A DNA stretch of 64,000 bases from Papaver somniferum (lineage: Eukaryota; Streptophyta; Magnoliopsida; Ranunculales; Papaveraceae), in NCBI RefSeq assembly GCF_003573695.1, contig NC_039362.1, positions 176,709,690 through 176,773,689 on the forward strand, given 5' to 3'. This document shows positions 1 through 11,388 of this stretch, piece by piece. Each line of letters opens with the position of its first letter. Position 1 is the first letter of the stretch. The translations under genes were made by a program, and so were the position numbers. The notes beneath the pieces are model-generated. The model was not told the origin of the DNA. It saw only the letters and a list, made by a program, of their open reading frames with translations, and searched no databases.

Positions 1-140
1 CGACAACCATGCACGTAAAGGGATTCCAAGTTTCTGCAATACAGACCAATAGCTTTCCATGCTTTAAGCTGTACTTCCTCATGAAAAGATTGTAACCACA
101 GTGTCTTCAAAAAAGGGCAACTTTTTAAAACAGTTATAAT
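1..140 (-). pseudogene. F-box/LRR copy A, C-terminal fragment (runs off window)
   Basis: Read on the minus strand this segment encodes LRR sequence (VLKSCPFLKTLWLQSF, then WKAIGLYCRNLESLYV) that lines up with the C-terminal part of the longer paralogue at 26796-28157. It is the continuation of the gene whose N-terminal part lies at 5151-5990. The Copia element at 141-5145 separates the two parts. The gene continues past the start of the window, so its end cannot be seen. Confidence 0.85.
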
Positions 141-624
141 TGTTAAAAACATAATTTGTGAAAACCCAATAAGTAAAGCCCAAATAATCATCTACACTAA
201 GTAAAGCCCAATACTAGAATCTTCTAGGCCTTCTTTACATCAAGTATTATCTAGAGAATTCTTTTCTCTAGAATTTTCTTGTAATATCTAAGTTGAGAGT
301 GTAAAGAAGAGTCTAGAAAGAACTATCTAGAGAAGTAAGTAGTTGGTCATGAAGCCTATAAATAGGCATAGGATGGATTCATTTGGGATCATCCAACAAC
401 AATCAAAAACTCAAGTGAGTAAACAAGAGTTAGAGTGAGAGCTAGAGTTTAGAGTGAGAGCCAAAGTGCCTCTTTGTAAACAACTAGTGTAAGCCAAAGT
501 TGCTACACAAGCCTCTTGTAATATTTTCATTTTCATATTAATATAAGCCTCACCTTTCAATTAACCAACCTCTCTTCCTAAATTCATTTCCATAAACCCA
601 TCACATTTCCGCATTGCGCCAACA
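141..624 (+). repeat. 5' LTR of Copia element 1
   Basis: The LTR begins TGTTAAAAAC and ends CCAACA, the usual TG...CA ends. It contains a TATA-like box (TATAAATA at 357-364), which probably drives the element's transcription. The matching 3' LTR is at 4662-5145. Confidence 0.97.
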
Positions 625-628
625 AATT

Positions 629-640
629 TGGTATCAGAGC
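629..640 (+). other. Primer-binding site of Copia element 1
   Basis: TGGTATCAGAGC lies four bases after the 5' LTR. This is the standard plant Copia primer-binding site, complementary to the 3' end of initiator tRNA-Met. Confidence 0.92.
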
Positions 641-671
641 AAACCTAACCCAGTAATCCTAAAACTCTACC

Positions 672-3600
672 ATGGCAATTAACCAAATATTCAAGGTTTC
701 AATTATGCCCAAAGTCTAATTCCAATTTTTGATGGTGAGAGTTACGATTATTGGAGTCTACAAATGAAGACTATTCATTTCACAAGACCTATGGGATTTT
801 AGAAGAAGGTTATAAAGTACCAGAGTCGGCAGAAACTCTGTCGTCATGGACGGACGCAGAAAAAAGGAGTATAAGGAAAATAAGAAGAAAGATGCTAAAG
901 CACTACTGTTTCTACAACAGGGCGTAAGCAAAGCTATTTTTCCTCGAATTTCGGTGGCAAAAACTTCAAGGAGGCCTGGAATATTCTCAAAGTAGCATTC
1001 CAAGGATCAGAAAAGGTAATCTCCATTAAACTACAAAATTTATGGCGAGATTTTGATAATTACTTATGAAAGAAAATGAAACTATCCAGAATTCTTTCTC
1101 AAGAGTTACTGGCATAGTAAATCAAATCAGTAGTTATGGAGATACCATGAAAATAAAAGAGTGGTAGAAAGATATTAAGAAGCTTACCATTCAAATTTGA
1201 TCATATCGTCGCTGCCATTGAAGAATCAAAAAATTTATCGACTCTCTCGGTACATGAATTAATGGGTTCACTCGAGGCGCACGAGAAAAGATAAATAGGT
1301 TCGCGGAGCAACCATTGGAGCAGGCATTTCAATCAAAAATAAATTTCAGTGAAAGAAAAATACAGAAGCCAAAAAGAAAGCTCCAGAGGGGGATCGTCAT
1401 CCAACTCCTACGAGAAAGGGTCGACGTCAAATCAAGGACCCAAAATTTCTACCGCGGACGTGGAAAGGAAAAGGAGGTTATAGAAACAACAATCAAAGGT
1501 ACGGAAAAAATAACTCCTCAAATCTCCGATGCAATGTTTGCAAAAAGTTTGGACATGCAACTGAAATTGCAAGTATAAGTGCACCAATGTGATAAATTAA
1601 ATCACATGGAAAAGATTGTTGGCTTAAATGAAGCAAACTATTCCGAGAAAAACAATTCTCAAATCAAGTATTTATTCCTGCCTCACCTCGCAACAAGAAG
1701 CGCAAGGTATATGGTACGTCGACAGCGGATGCAGCAGCCATATGACAGGAAACAAAGAATATTTCGTAAAATTGGAGGAACAAGAGATTCCACCGGTCAA
1801 CTGGAGATGGAAAGTTCCAGAATGTTGAAGGAAGAGGAGTCATATCCGTACGTACAAGGTCAGGTAAAACTCGATACATATCTGATGTTCTTTATGTTCC
1901 TGGCCTAGCTCAAAATTTATTAAGTGTTGGACAACTTATAAGAAAAGGGTACTCACTACATTTCGAAGACGGAGAATGCACAATTTATGATAAAATTAAT
2001 AATCAATTGGTGGCAAAAGTAAAAATGTCAGGAAATTTTGTCTTTCCCTATCTATGCCATCAATTGAAAATTGTGCAATGAGTACCACCATATTGACGAA
2101 GGAAAGCTATGGCATTTGAGATACGGGCATCTCAACTACAGATCCTTAAAGGTTCTAAAATCAAAACATGGTAATTGGTCTTCCCAATATCGACGGTGGA
2201 GATAAATATGTGAAGGTTGTATTCTGGGAAGTTCATAGACTTCCATTTACAAACATCGTGGAGAGCAAGAAGGCCCCTCGAATTGGTGCACGCGATATTT
2301 GCGGTCCGACAAGAACAACTTCACTCAACAACAGAAGATATTTTCTCTATTCGTGGACGATTATACCAGGATGATGTGGGTGTACATTCTGAGCAAAAGT
2401 CCGAGGCATTCACTAAATTCCTAGAATTCAAGGCGCTGGCAGAGAAGCAAAGTGGCCATCAATTGAAAGTTTTCCGTACAGACCGTGGTGGAGAATTTAC
2501 TTCAAAGAGTTTATCAACTACTGCAAAGAAAATGGAATTAAAAGGAGCTACCGTCCGATACACTCCACAACAAAACGGCGTCGCGGAAAGAAAAATCGTA
2601 CGATCGTGGAAATGGCTCGCAGCATGTTGAAAGCAAGGAAGCTACCCAACATACTGGGCGGAAGCAGTCAACACGCGGTCTACATCCTTAATCGCTCGCC
2701 AACAAAAGTTCAACAAAACTCCATAAGCTTGGCATAAAAAAAGCCGAGGTAACTTCTTTCAGAATTTTTGGTTGTGTAGCATACTCACATATTCCATCCC
2801 AACATAGAGAAAAGTTCGATGAAAAAGGAGAAAAGCTATATTCATCGGATACAGCGAGAGTCTAAAGCCTATAGACTTCTAAATCCAGATACAAAGGAAC
2901 TGGTAATTCAAGAGATGTTATCTTTGATGAATTCAAATCTTGGGATTGGAATGATGAACCAGATAACCACGAGTTCCACTACTCATCGAAGAGAGCCAGA
3001 TCAGCCACAAGAAGAAAGTACTCCACCAGCAAGCCCGAGATCTCCTAGTCCAACACAACAAAGTCCAAGTTCATCTGAAGCAAGTGCCCCACCTAGAAAG
3101 GTGCGTTCCCTAAGAGATATTTATGATATCTAATTGTGCTTTTATAGCACTAGAACCTCAAAAATATGAGGAAGCGGCAAAAGAAGAAAAATGGAGACGC
3201 CATGGACGAAGAAATGCGAGTAATCGAGAAAAATAAGACATGGGAGCTGTCAATCAGCCATTGATAAAGAAATAATTGGTCTGAAATGGGTCTACAAGAC
3301 AAATATAATGAAGATGGGTCAATTCAAAAGCACAAAGCAAGGCTAGTTGCAAAAGGATATTCCCAGCAACCAGGAATTGACTACAACGAGACATTCGCCC
3401 CAGTCGCTCGCATGGAAACAATCGGATGGTGTTAGCTTTGGCAGCTCAACTCAAAATGAAGTCTACCAATTGGACGTAAAGTCGGCGTTCCTAAACGGAG
3501 AACTTGAAGAAGAGGTGTACGTTGAACAACCTCAAGGATATGTCCGAAAAGGAAAAGAAAAAATGGTATATCGTCTCCGCAAAGCACTATGGTCTAAGCA

Positions 3601-4654
3601 AGCACCGCGTGCATGGAACACAAAATCGACAAGTATTTCCGAGATAATGGATTTGAGAAAAGTCCAAGTGAGCCATCACTCTACATCAAAAACAAGGTAC
3701 GGACTTCCTAATTGTCTGTCTCTATGATGATTTAATTTATGCCAGTACAAAACAAGAGATGGCAGAAAAATTTAAGAAGGAGATGATGAAAGAATATGAG
3801 ATGACAGACTTAGGACTTATGCGATATTTTCTTGGGATTCAAGTAAAACAATCTCCAGAAGAAATATTCATTTCCCAAGAAAAATATGCAGAAGACTTAC
3901 TGAAAAGGTTCAACATGATGGATTGCAAACCAATTGCAACTCCAATGGGTACCAATGAGAAATTGGTAAAAAATGATGGAGCGACAAAAGTTGATCCAAC
4001 CTTATTCAGAAGTCTAGTCGGCTCACTGATCTACTTAACAAATACAAGGCCAGACATCGTCAATGCAACCAGCATTGTTTCTCGGTTTATGAGCGAGCCA
4101 AGCAAGTTACACTATGCCCGCAAAGAATTCTTCGATATATCAAGGGAACAAAAATTTTGGCATCAAGTATACAAGAAAAAGATAATGATTTAATTGGCTT
4201 CACAGATAGCGATTGGGCAGGTTCTATTGAAGACCGAAAGAGCACATCAGGCTATGTTTTCTATATGGGAACAAAAGTTATCTCTTGGAGTTCTAAAAAG
4301 CAAAGTACAGTGACACTATCGTCAGCCGAAGCAGAGTACATAACATCAACAAGTGCAGCATGTGAAGCAGTATGGTTGAGAAGAATAATGACCGACCTAC
4401 AACAAAGGCAAAAGCAGCCGACGACTATCTACTGTGACAATATGTCTACAATTGCAATGACAAAAAATCCAGTCTTTCATGGACGGACGAAGCACATAGA
4501 GCTACGACATCACTTTATCAGAGAGCTAGTCGAAAACAAGGAAATTGAGCTCCAATTTTGTCCAACACAAGAACAAAATGCTGACATCTTCACAAAAGCA
4601 GTCACAATGGACACATTCAATCATTTTAGAGAAAAACTTAACATCACAAATTAA
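672..4654 (+). pseudogene. Degenerate Copia gag-pol
   Basis: A start codon at 672 opens a gag-like reading with an FDGESYDYW motif near 730. It is followed by a damaged CCHC zinc knuckle near 1530, the protease motif DSGCSSHMTG near 1720, and a pre-integrase LWHLRYGHLN-like motif near 2110. Next come an integrase core (FRTDRGGEF near 2475), reverse transcriptase (FAPVARM near 3400, LYDDLIYAS near 3720) and RNase H (TLSSAEAEYI near 4315). The domains sit in several frames, separated by small indels and stops, so this copy cannot make a full polyprotein. The last piece (4157-4654) is the longest clean stretch. Confidence 0.93.
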
Positions 4655-5145
4655 GAGGGGGTGTTAAAAACATAATTTGTGAAAACCCAATAAGTAAAGC
4701 CCAAATAATCATCTACACTAAGTAAAGCCCAATACTAGAATCTTCTAGGCCTTCTTTACATCAAGTGTTATCTAGAGAATTCTTTTCTCTAGAATTTTCT
4801 TGTAACATCTAAGTTGAGAGTGTAAAGAAGAGTCTAGATAGAACTATCTAGAGAAGTAAGTAGTTGGTCATGAAGCCTATAAATAGGCATAGGATGGATT
4901 CATTTGGGATCATCCAACAACAATCAAAAACTCAAGTGAGTAAACAAGAGTTAGAGTGAGAGCTAGAGTTTAGAGTAAGAACCAAAGTGCCTCTTTGTAA
5001 ACAACTAGTGTAAGCCAAAATTGCTACACAAGCCTCTTGTAATATTTTCATTTTCATATTAATATAAGCCTCACCTTTCAATTAACCAAACTCTCTTCCT
5101 AACTTCATTTCCATAAACCCATCACATTTCCGCATTGCGCCAACA
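4653..5145 (+). repeat. Polypurine tract and 3' LTR of Copia element 1
   Basis: The purine run AAGAGGGGG just before 4662 is the plus-strand primer site. The 3' LTR (4662-5145) matches the 5' LTR across its whole length with eight substitutions and no indels. It is followed by the target duplicate ATAAT at 5146-5150. Confidence 0.95.
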
Positions 5146-5150
5146 ATAAT

Positions 5151-5990
5151 TGCATTTCCTAATAGACCTAGAGTTTGAATCCCACCTCCACTCAGAATGG
5201 CTTTAATCCCCTCTGTTGTAAGTTTAGGCACGCGTAGTGCCCAAACCTTTGTCAAGGTCTTTGGACAACCAAGAAAACCAATACCAGTAATACTGCTGCA
5301 ATCTGAAACTACAGTTGAATGGAGTTTTGAGCAGTTTTGTATTAGAAAACTTATTCCTGAATCAGTAATCCTTTGACAGTCTGTGAAGTCGACGTTCCCC
5401 AAGGATACACAACATTTTGATAGGACTTCTAAACCTTTATCAGTAATTAGAGTACCGCTCAAACGTACAAATGTCAAATGAGGCAAAGAAGAAAATATCA
5501 AACATAACTTCTTATGTGAATAATTAGAAATATCAAACATAACTTCTATTCCAAACAATTGTAAATGTGATATAACATATTCTGTTACCTCAGGGAGACG
5601 GCTTAGAGACAAACTTTTGAGGTGTCGGAATCGAATCAACAACTTGCAAAGAATTATAGAAAAGCTTTCCTGACCAATATTTGGGGATTTACGTAAGCTA
5701 CATTTAAAATTAGCTAGATCCCATAAGGATTCATGATTAGTGTTCTGAATACGAAGCCAATGACGGAAAACCAAACCAAAGGAACTAATGTCAGTACCCA
5801 ATTTTAGTCTCTTATATACATGGCTTAGACAGTCATCTGGGAGATCTGTAATTGACAATCTTTTACAGGTTTTTTGGTTCGCATCATCATCAATCAGCCG
5901 GAGCTTACGCTTACCCAATCCTGTTTTCCTAGTTCTTTTTTCTTTGATCAGAAGCCTGCCCACCCCCATTTTTCTGGATGATAACCTCAT
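5151..5990 (-). pseudogene. F-box/LRR copy A, N-terminal 280 codons, split by Copia
   Basis: The start ATG at 5990 gives MRLSS, matching the MSLSS starts of the paralogues. An F-box (SITDLPDDCL, about residues 46-55 onward) is followed by cysteine-containing leucine-rich repeats, with typical turns such as ITDKGLEVLSKCC and ITDSGISFLIQNC. Proteins of this build are substrate receptors of SCF E3 ubiquitin ligases: the F-box binds SKP1 and the LRR arc binds the target. After about residue 280 the frame runs into the LTR and ends after some 22 foreign residues. The rest of the gene is at 1-140. The 280-codon stump is otherwise open, so a truncated product is possible, but the gene should be taken as broken. 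Confidence 0.9.
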
Positions 5991-6460
5991 AGTCAGACAC
6001 GAGAAAATACTAGTTCCACCAGTGCAAACTAATAAAATCCCGGTCTTATTGATGTTTCCTGCATATAAGTTCAGACTGCAACGTTAGATTATTTTGTATA
6101 ATCATGAGTCCATATGTGTACAAAGTATATATTAAATGCCAAAAGTCATCGAGTGGTGATACCAATGAGTTCGTTAATACCTAATCCTACCGAAAGATCA
6201 AAAAAAAAAAAATAAAAAAAAAATAAAATTGAAGGGAGTAATACCTTTGCCGTTCACGTAATTATAAAAAAGGGAATCAAATCCTAAATAAACCTTCAGA
6301 GTTTAGACCTTTTTCATCATTATGTATATATAACAGGGTTTTTGGTTATATCTAGCGACCTCGGTTAAGTCCAGGGGTGTCTTAGTCTGTTGGTTAATGG
6401 ATACAAGAGGTCTGGGTTGGAATCGTTGGATGATGGTTTTAGCTGTTCAAAAAAGAAAAA
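5991..6460. promoter_or_regulatory. 5' flank of F-box/LRR copy A
   Basis: This gene-free stretch upstream of copy A contains a sequence also found upstream of copy B (24112-24500), including the GACCTCGGTT...TCCAGGGG block near 6358. The conservation shows that the promoter region was duplicated along with the genes. It also contains an A-rich run near 6200. No clear TATA box can be assigned. Confidence 0.5.
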
Positions 6461-6474
6461 TGAAAAATATTGCA

Positions 6475-6606
6475 AAAGAAGGGATCGAAATCCAACCTAG
6501 TTACCCTACACTGACAGACGGACTATGCAAGGCCAGAAAAGTTAGAATGGCACAAAGAATGTTAAACGAGATGCAATTATGGGAATCTCTCTGGATATAT
6601 TTGTAA
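6475..6606 (+). pseudogene. PPR repeat fragment
   Basis: The reading IEIQPSYPTLTDGLCKARK followed by VRMAQRMLNEMQ matches repeat 12 of the intact PPR protein at 33228-35090 (TYTTLIDGLCKTGKFRMVQS). Only about one PPR motif survives and it has no gene context. It is a relic of the duplicated F-box-PPR block. Confidence 0.75.
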
Positions 6607-6848
6607 AGAATTTCTGCGCAAGTATATAAGTGAAGTATTTTTCTTCTCTTTTCTAGTTCAATACACAATTTTTCTAGTCCAATGCAAAACAGAAAGAGTT
6701 TGTTAACTTGAGAATTTGGGATTGTCACAGTTGAGATTAATCTTCTTCTATATGATTTATTTAACTCGTGTTTTAGGTTGTCTACTTTGCTATATATTTA
6801 CTGAGATTAATTCCTTTGGCACTTTCTCTCTTTCTGTACAAGGATCCC

Positions 6849-8478
6849 ATGGTGAAGAAACAAAAGTTATTACGTGACGGACAAAACAACATGGGTGAGG
6901 CAGAGGATAGGATTGGTGAATTACCTGACTCGCTTCTTCGTCATATCCTCTCTTTCCTTGAAACTAAGTGCGTGGCTTGGACTTGTCTACTATCTAACGA
7001 TGGAACCAAATATGGACCTCTATCCCCACTCTTGTTTTTCCATCCTGGAGTTATAACAAACCCCCTCCATTATCTGAGATCAATAAATTCATGGATTTCG
7101 TGGATACAACACTGCAACGTCATCATGCATCAAATATTCAGAAGTTCTGTCTTTACACGGATAGACACATGAATGCGTCTAGGGTTTGCTCATGGATTGA
7201 AAATTTAGGAAGGTGCAATGTCGAAGACCTCAGTCTCTATTTAGATCTAGACGAAGATTTTTTTGTTCCTCCATCTCTATTTACATCTGAATCATTGATT
7301 AAATTGGAGCTAAGTGCGCCATCATGCGATTCATGCTCTATGCCTATCCATCTTCCAAATAGTTTCTCTTGTCCAAAACTCAAGAGCCTTACACTCCATC
7401 AAATCCAATTTACTGAAGATAAGTGCTGGAATGACCAACACTTTTCTAATTGCCCTCTCCTTGAAGATTTAACGTTGGAAGACTGCACTTGGGCTAATGT
7501 GGGCAATTTCTGTATCTCAACTCCTGCACTGAAAGTCTTGAAATTTTACGCTTGGGATGAATATGATAATAGTTTACAAGACTGTGCTCTCCAAATTAAT
7601 GCACCAAATCTAGTGTCACTTACCTATTTTGGTCGCGTGTCAAAGGATTATGTTCTTTCCAGCTTTCCAAAATTAGAGTCTGCAGAAGTTCTTCTTTGTA
7701 GTTATGGTGTACGAAGAGTGAAAAAGATAGGTTACGGTGCAGCTGCAAGCAAAATTTTTCAAGCGCTTTCACACGTACAATGTTTAGAAATGCATGTTGA
7801 ATCTTTACAGGTGAATTTCTTTCTCTGTGCTCTTTTTATATGTTTTTTTTGTATTGTATTATATATGGTCAATTGTTGTCCTTCTTTCTATGATGTTTGT
7901 TCTGTCTTTAAACTTTTTATTGAATAGGCTCTCCCCACCGTAGATGACCTCGTACATGCCCTACCTGTGTATCATAATCTCGAAAGGTTGATCCTGAAAG
8001 AAGGATTAACCACTGATAATTCATTAATATCTTTGCTCAAAGCAGTACCTAATTTGAGGTGGCTCGACTTCGAAGAGGCAAGTGCAACAAAACTTTTTCT
8101 GTTTATTACCCGTCTTTATAAGAAATAGCAAAAGAAGTCTCGGGTTTTGATATTTATCTATTTCTTTGTTTTCCAATCCCAACACAGAGCTGTATTTGCA
8201 TTGACGAAAATAAAGAAGAAGAACACGAATGGGCTGGTCATATGTTAACTGCTGGATGGATGTTCCAACACCTAGATTCAGTTTCCATTGGGCGTTTTCG
8301 TGGGACTGCAAGGGAGATGAGATGGGTGAAACTAATTTTGAAGAATGCAAAAACTTTGAAAGCAGTTATACTAGATCTAAATAGCGTTGATGCAATAAAT
8401 AGAGAAGTACATATGGCAGAGTTACTAAGTCTTCCTAGAGCCTCTGACAGATGTGAGTTTGAGCTTGAAGGATACTGA
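6849..8478 (+). pseudogene. F-box/LRR/FBD-type gene, three exons, one-base frameshift in the F-box
   Basis: The ATG at 6849 gives a protein starting MVKKQKLL. The F-box (DRIGELPDSLLRHILSFL, residues 20-37) is followed by an RNI-like LRR region and an FBD-type C-terminus ending in RASDRCEFELEGY. Plant FBD F-box proteins act in SCF ubiquitin ligases. Exon 1 ends at 7810 (donor GTGAAT), exon 2 is 7928-8077, and exon 3 is 8188-8478 with stop TGA. Both introns keep the codon frame. Intron 2 has a GC donor (GAG|GCAAGT), a known minor class. The F-box frame (after residue 49) and the LRR frame meet at 6994-6998, where LLST-RWNQIW needs one extra base. Apart from that gap the gene looks intact, so this is a very young pseudogene or a sequence error. 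Confidence 0.85.
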
Positions 8479-9775
8479 GTTTTTGAGAAACATCTAGCAG
8501 TATTTGTTTTTTCTTTTTAGCTTTATTTTTTGAGAAACATACGGCTAGTTTTTGTTTTTTTTTTTAAAATAAATTGTAATACAGTTTTTGACCCTCACGA
8601 TTTATGTATAATTGATGAGCTTTTGAATGCTAAGTTGTCAAGTGCCTAATGCAGAGTACATGCTATTATGGTTATGAAAATTAATTCATGGAATTTTTGT
8701 GGATGCATATTCATGAGTCATGACAATGAATTTGCAGAAGTTCTCTCTGCGTACATGGATCTCCGGTATAAGAATGCATGATCTTGAAGAATGTCTGTAG
8801 TCGTAGGAAATCCCACAATCCCACAACTAACACCTCTTAATAATTTCGATAGATCTAAACATATTGAACATAAAAAGGAAGATTAAAGTGCTAAAAAGTA
8901 AAGAGACATAAGGATTTTTTACATGGTTCGATCAATGTGATCTACATCCATAGTTCTTCACTATGATTGATTTGTGTTACATAAGACTTCATTGAAGAGT
9001 TTTGTAGAGCTCAAGATCTAGTTTTAGGTAATGGAGGAAGAAGATGATAGTGTGCCTCTCTTTTACAATATGTGTCCCCCCTTTTCTCTCTCCTGCTCTC
9101 TATTCTTATATACTAGGGTAACTTGAATAGTAAATTACAAATATAGCCTTTTCTTATAAATGAAGGAAACTTGGCTAAGATAATATGTATGCGATCCTAT
9201 TTTTCTAACTTGCTTCGACTCTAGAATATCGTCACGCGGTGAGTGCCATTTTTTGTATCTACATTTTGCCTCTTTTTTCTTGAATATTGCTTGAAGAGCG
9301 ATCATTAAGGAAAAATCCGTGTTGGTGTAGTTCTTGGAGCGAGACGCGTGGTGTTGGTGTAGCCTTTGATCTTCGTTATTGAAGGAACTATGCGAAAGAA
9401 TACTAAACTTGAAAAGTACGTACTTTCCCTTATTCTTTTGTGAAGTTCCGAAGCTTTGAGAAGTATATATGAAGTATCTTTTCTTGAAGTATGAAGTATG
9501 AAGTATGAAGCGTCCTTTAAGAAGTATAAGAAGTACTAATCCTAGAAATATAAGAAGTATCCGTCCTTGTATGCTAATAAGAAGTATTGTGAACTAATCG
9601 TGCGAAACTATTGCTCCATGTTCTCTGCCTCATGTTGTGCTGTAATGAAAATAAAAATTTAGATTAGTATTGAAAATTTCTTTTGTCAAAGAATTTCATT
9701 TATGTGCAAGTTCAAATCATTTTTGTTTGTTTTGATTTCTGTTGTATGACTTGTTTCGTCTCATTTGATGATTTA
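8479..9775. other. Intergenic stretch, no supported gene
   Basis: This holds the 3' flank of the FBD gene, pyrimidine-rich sequence near 9090 and a short tandem repeat of TGAAGTA units near 9484-9512. The part around 8805-9250 resembles degraded LTR sequence, but I found no partner copy, primer site or target duplication. I see no coding region. Confidence 0.4.
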
Positions 9776-9920
9776 CAAACCTCTAGGAAAACTATCATGA
9801 AGGTACCTCGCCTGATATTTTTCTTATAGTTAGCCGTCCCAGAAAATTTTTCGGGAAACGGCCGACTATAAGAAAAATTTCAGGCGAGGTACCTTCATGA
9901 TAGTTTTCCTAGAAGTTTCG
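9776..9920. repeat. Near-perfect foldback (long hairpin)
   Basis: The left arm 9783-9830 and right arm 9865-9912 are reverse complements with one mismatch in 48. The pairing continues inward through GCCGT/ACGGC and CCC..GAAAA/TTTTCGGG, leaving only a few unpaired bases. An RNA of about 130 nt from here would fold almost completely. It could be a young MIRNA-type hairpin, a source of hairpin siRNA, or a foldback mini-transposon. It lies 70-200 bp upstream of a TATA box and start codon (9980, 10120). Confidence 0.85.
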
Positions 9921-9979
9921 GGAAAACCGAAACAAAATAGAAATCCTATGTCGACCTAGCTAGTTCAACCCAAGGCTAT

Positions 9980-9987
9980 TATAAATA
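9980..9987 (+). promoter_or_regulatory. Candidate TATA box
   Basis: TATAAATA lies about 130 bp upstream of the first copy of the MAKTPC start (ATG near 10120). It is the best promoter candidate for the unrecognised gene that now continues at 14022. This is an inference from motif and spacing only. Confidence 0.45.
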
Positions 9988-10039
9988 GTGATGATTAGCT
10001 GATCATAGCAGCTTGTGAGACAATTTCTAGAGGTATCGT

Positions 10040-10160
10040 AAAAAACAAGCTTAGTAAAACAGATTTAGGTTATCTACTGTTGTGGTAGATTGAGAATGGT
10101 CATAGTTTTCTTGTTTATAATGGCGAAAACCCCTTGTCCAAGTAATCGGAGACGGAAAAT
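10040..10160 (+). repeat. 121-bp perfect direct repeat, copy 1
   Basis: It is identical over 121 bp to 13942-14062. It contains the 5' leader and first 14 codons of the unrecognised reading frame (MAKTPCPSNRRRK). In this copy the frame runs into unrelated DNA after 10160. The two copies flank the APH1-carrying element. Confidence 0.95.
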
Positions 10161-10274
10161 TTCTTGTTTGGTCCTAGGCCCATATAGTTATTTATAGTAG
10201 GGTCCAACCGGATCTTTTTTTATCCGGAGGTCCAAAATTAATGAAAACATGGAAATGTTCATAATACCCATTAC

Positions 10275-10510
10275 TACCAAACGTGTGTGTTTACACTGCT
10301 TACAAATTTGAGTACATATCTGGTACACTGCTTAAAAATTCGATTACATATTTGCTACACTGTTCACAAATTTGAGTACATATCTGTCGCACTGCTTAGA
10401 AATCTGAGTACATATCTGTCGTACTGCTTACAAATCCGATTATATATCTGAATGCTTACAAATTCGAGTACATATTTGTTGCACTGCTTCCAGATAGAGT
10501 ACAAATCTGT
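10275..10510. repeat. Degenerate tandem repeat, roughly 36-40-bp unit
   Basis: The motif GAGTACATATCTG...CACTGCTTA recurs about six times with small changes (for example near 10309, 10372, 10406 and 10457). It lies near the left end of the APH1-carrying element, where subterminal repeats are common in DNA transposons. Confidence 0.7.
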
Positions 10511-11388
10511 AAGAACCAATGATAAATAAATTAGAAAACGTATTACATCACATATATTGTAGGATCATACAAATAAATCTATAATATTTCTTCAGTACAA
10601 TATTAAATCATAGGAAAAAAAAAAGTAAAACCTACAAATCCACAGTAAACACAGAAAAATTTATACAAAAGTAGCACATATTTCAGTATTGAGCATAAGT
10701 ACTCATGGATCAAACAAAAAAAAGTGACAAAACTCTGAATAAAATAGAATCAGAAGTTTCTATCAGTACGCCCTGGCATATCATATGAATTAAGTGAATA
10801 AAATTTATGAATAAAACATAATCAAAGCAGTTTTTTCGGTGTTCAATATATGTACTATTGATTCATAGTAACCTAAAAATCAACATATAAGTAAGGAATC
10901 TATGAATATAACAAAATCAAAAGAAGTGATAAGTCTATGAATAAAAAAATAAAATCAAAGCATCTTATTTCCAGTATGCGATATATGTACTATTGGATCG
11001 AACAACAAAAATCATTATTTAAACAAAAACTAAACAATTAACTAGGTTTTTTGTCAGTATAGCATATATGTAGTGATGGTTCATACACAAACAACCGAAA
11101 AAAACCTAAAACCAGCAAAATAAAACTATTATAATCATATCTAGTAACAAAATGAATAAAAAAACGTAATTATTCATGGATCGAACCCAAAAACAATGAC
11201 AAAACTCTGAATATAACCGAATCAAAGCACATATTTCCATCTATATTGATAATTGAGACACCTAATAACTACTAAGAAAGAGGCACTACAGAATCGTACA
11301 GACAGTTGGTCTTCATGTCATTTTCACAGCATTAATCAATTCAGGCTTATATCTTGACCAACTGGTCATATCAAGGTATTATACTAAC

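Larger units (their letters stand above)
141..5145 (+). mobile_element. Complete Copia-type LTR retrotransposon, coding region decayed
   Basis: Two 484-bp LTRs (141-624 and 4662-5145) flank a primer-binding site, degenerate gag-pol and a polypurine tract. The 5-bp repeat ATAAT at 136-140 and 5146-5150 is the target duplication. Domain order is gag, protease, integrase, reverse transcriptase, RNase H, which defines Copia. By eye the LTRs differ at 8 of 484 positions, so the insertion is fairly recent. The internal region is much more damaged, with several frameshifts and stops. The element lies inside an F-box/LRR gene on the opposite strand. Confidence 0.97.

Noticed and set aside
6397..6606. 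A small real gene at the PPR scrap
   Set aside because: Only one PPR motif is present. The rest of the frame is unrelated and a single-motif PPR protein is not expected.
9783..9912. A CRISPR-like or prokaryotic palindrome array
   Set aside because: It is a single foldback with no repeat-spacer pattern, and the DNA is clearly from a plant nucleus.
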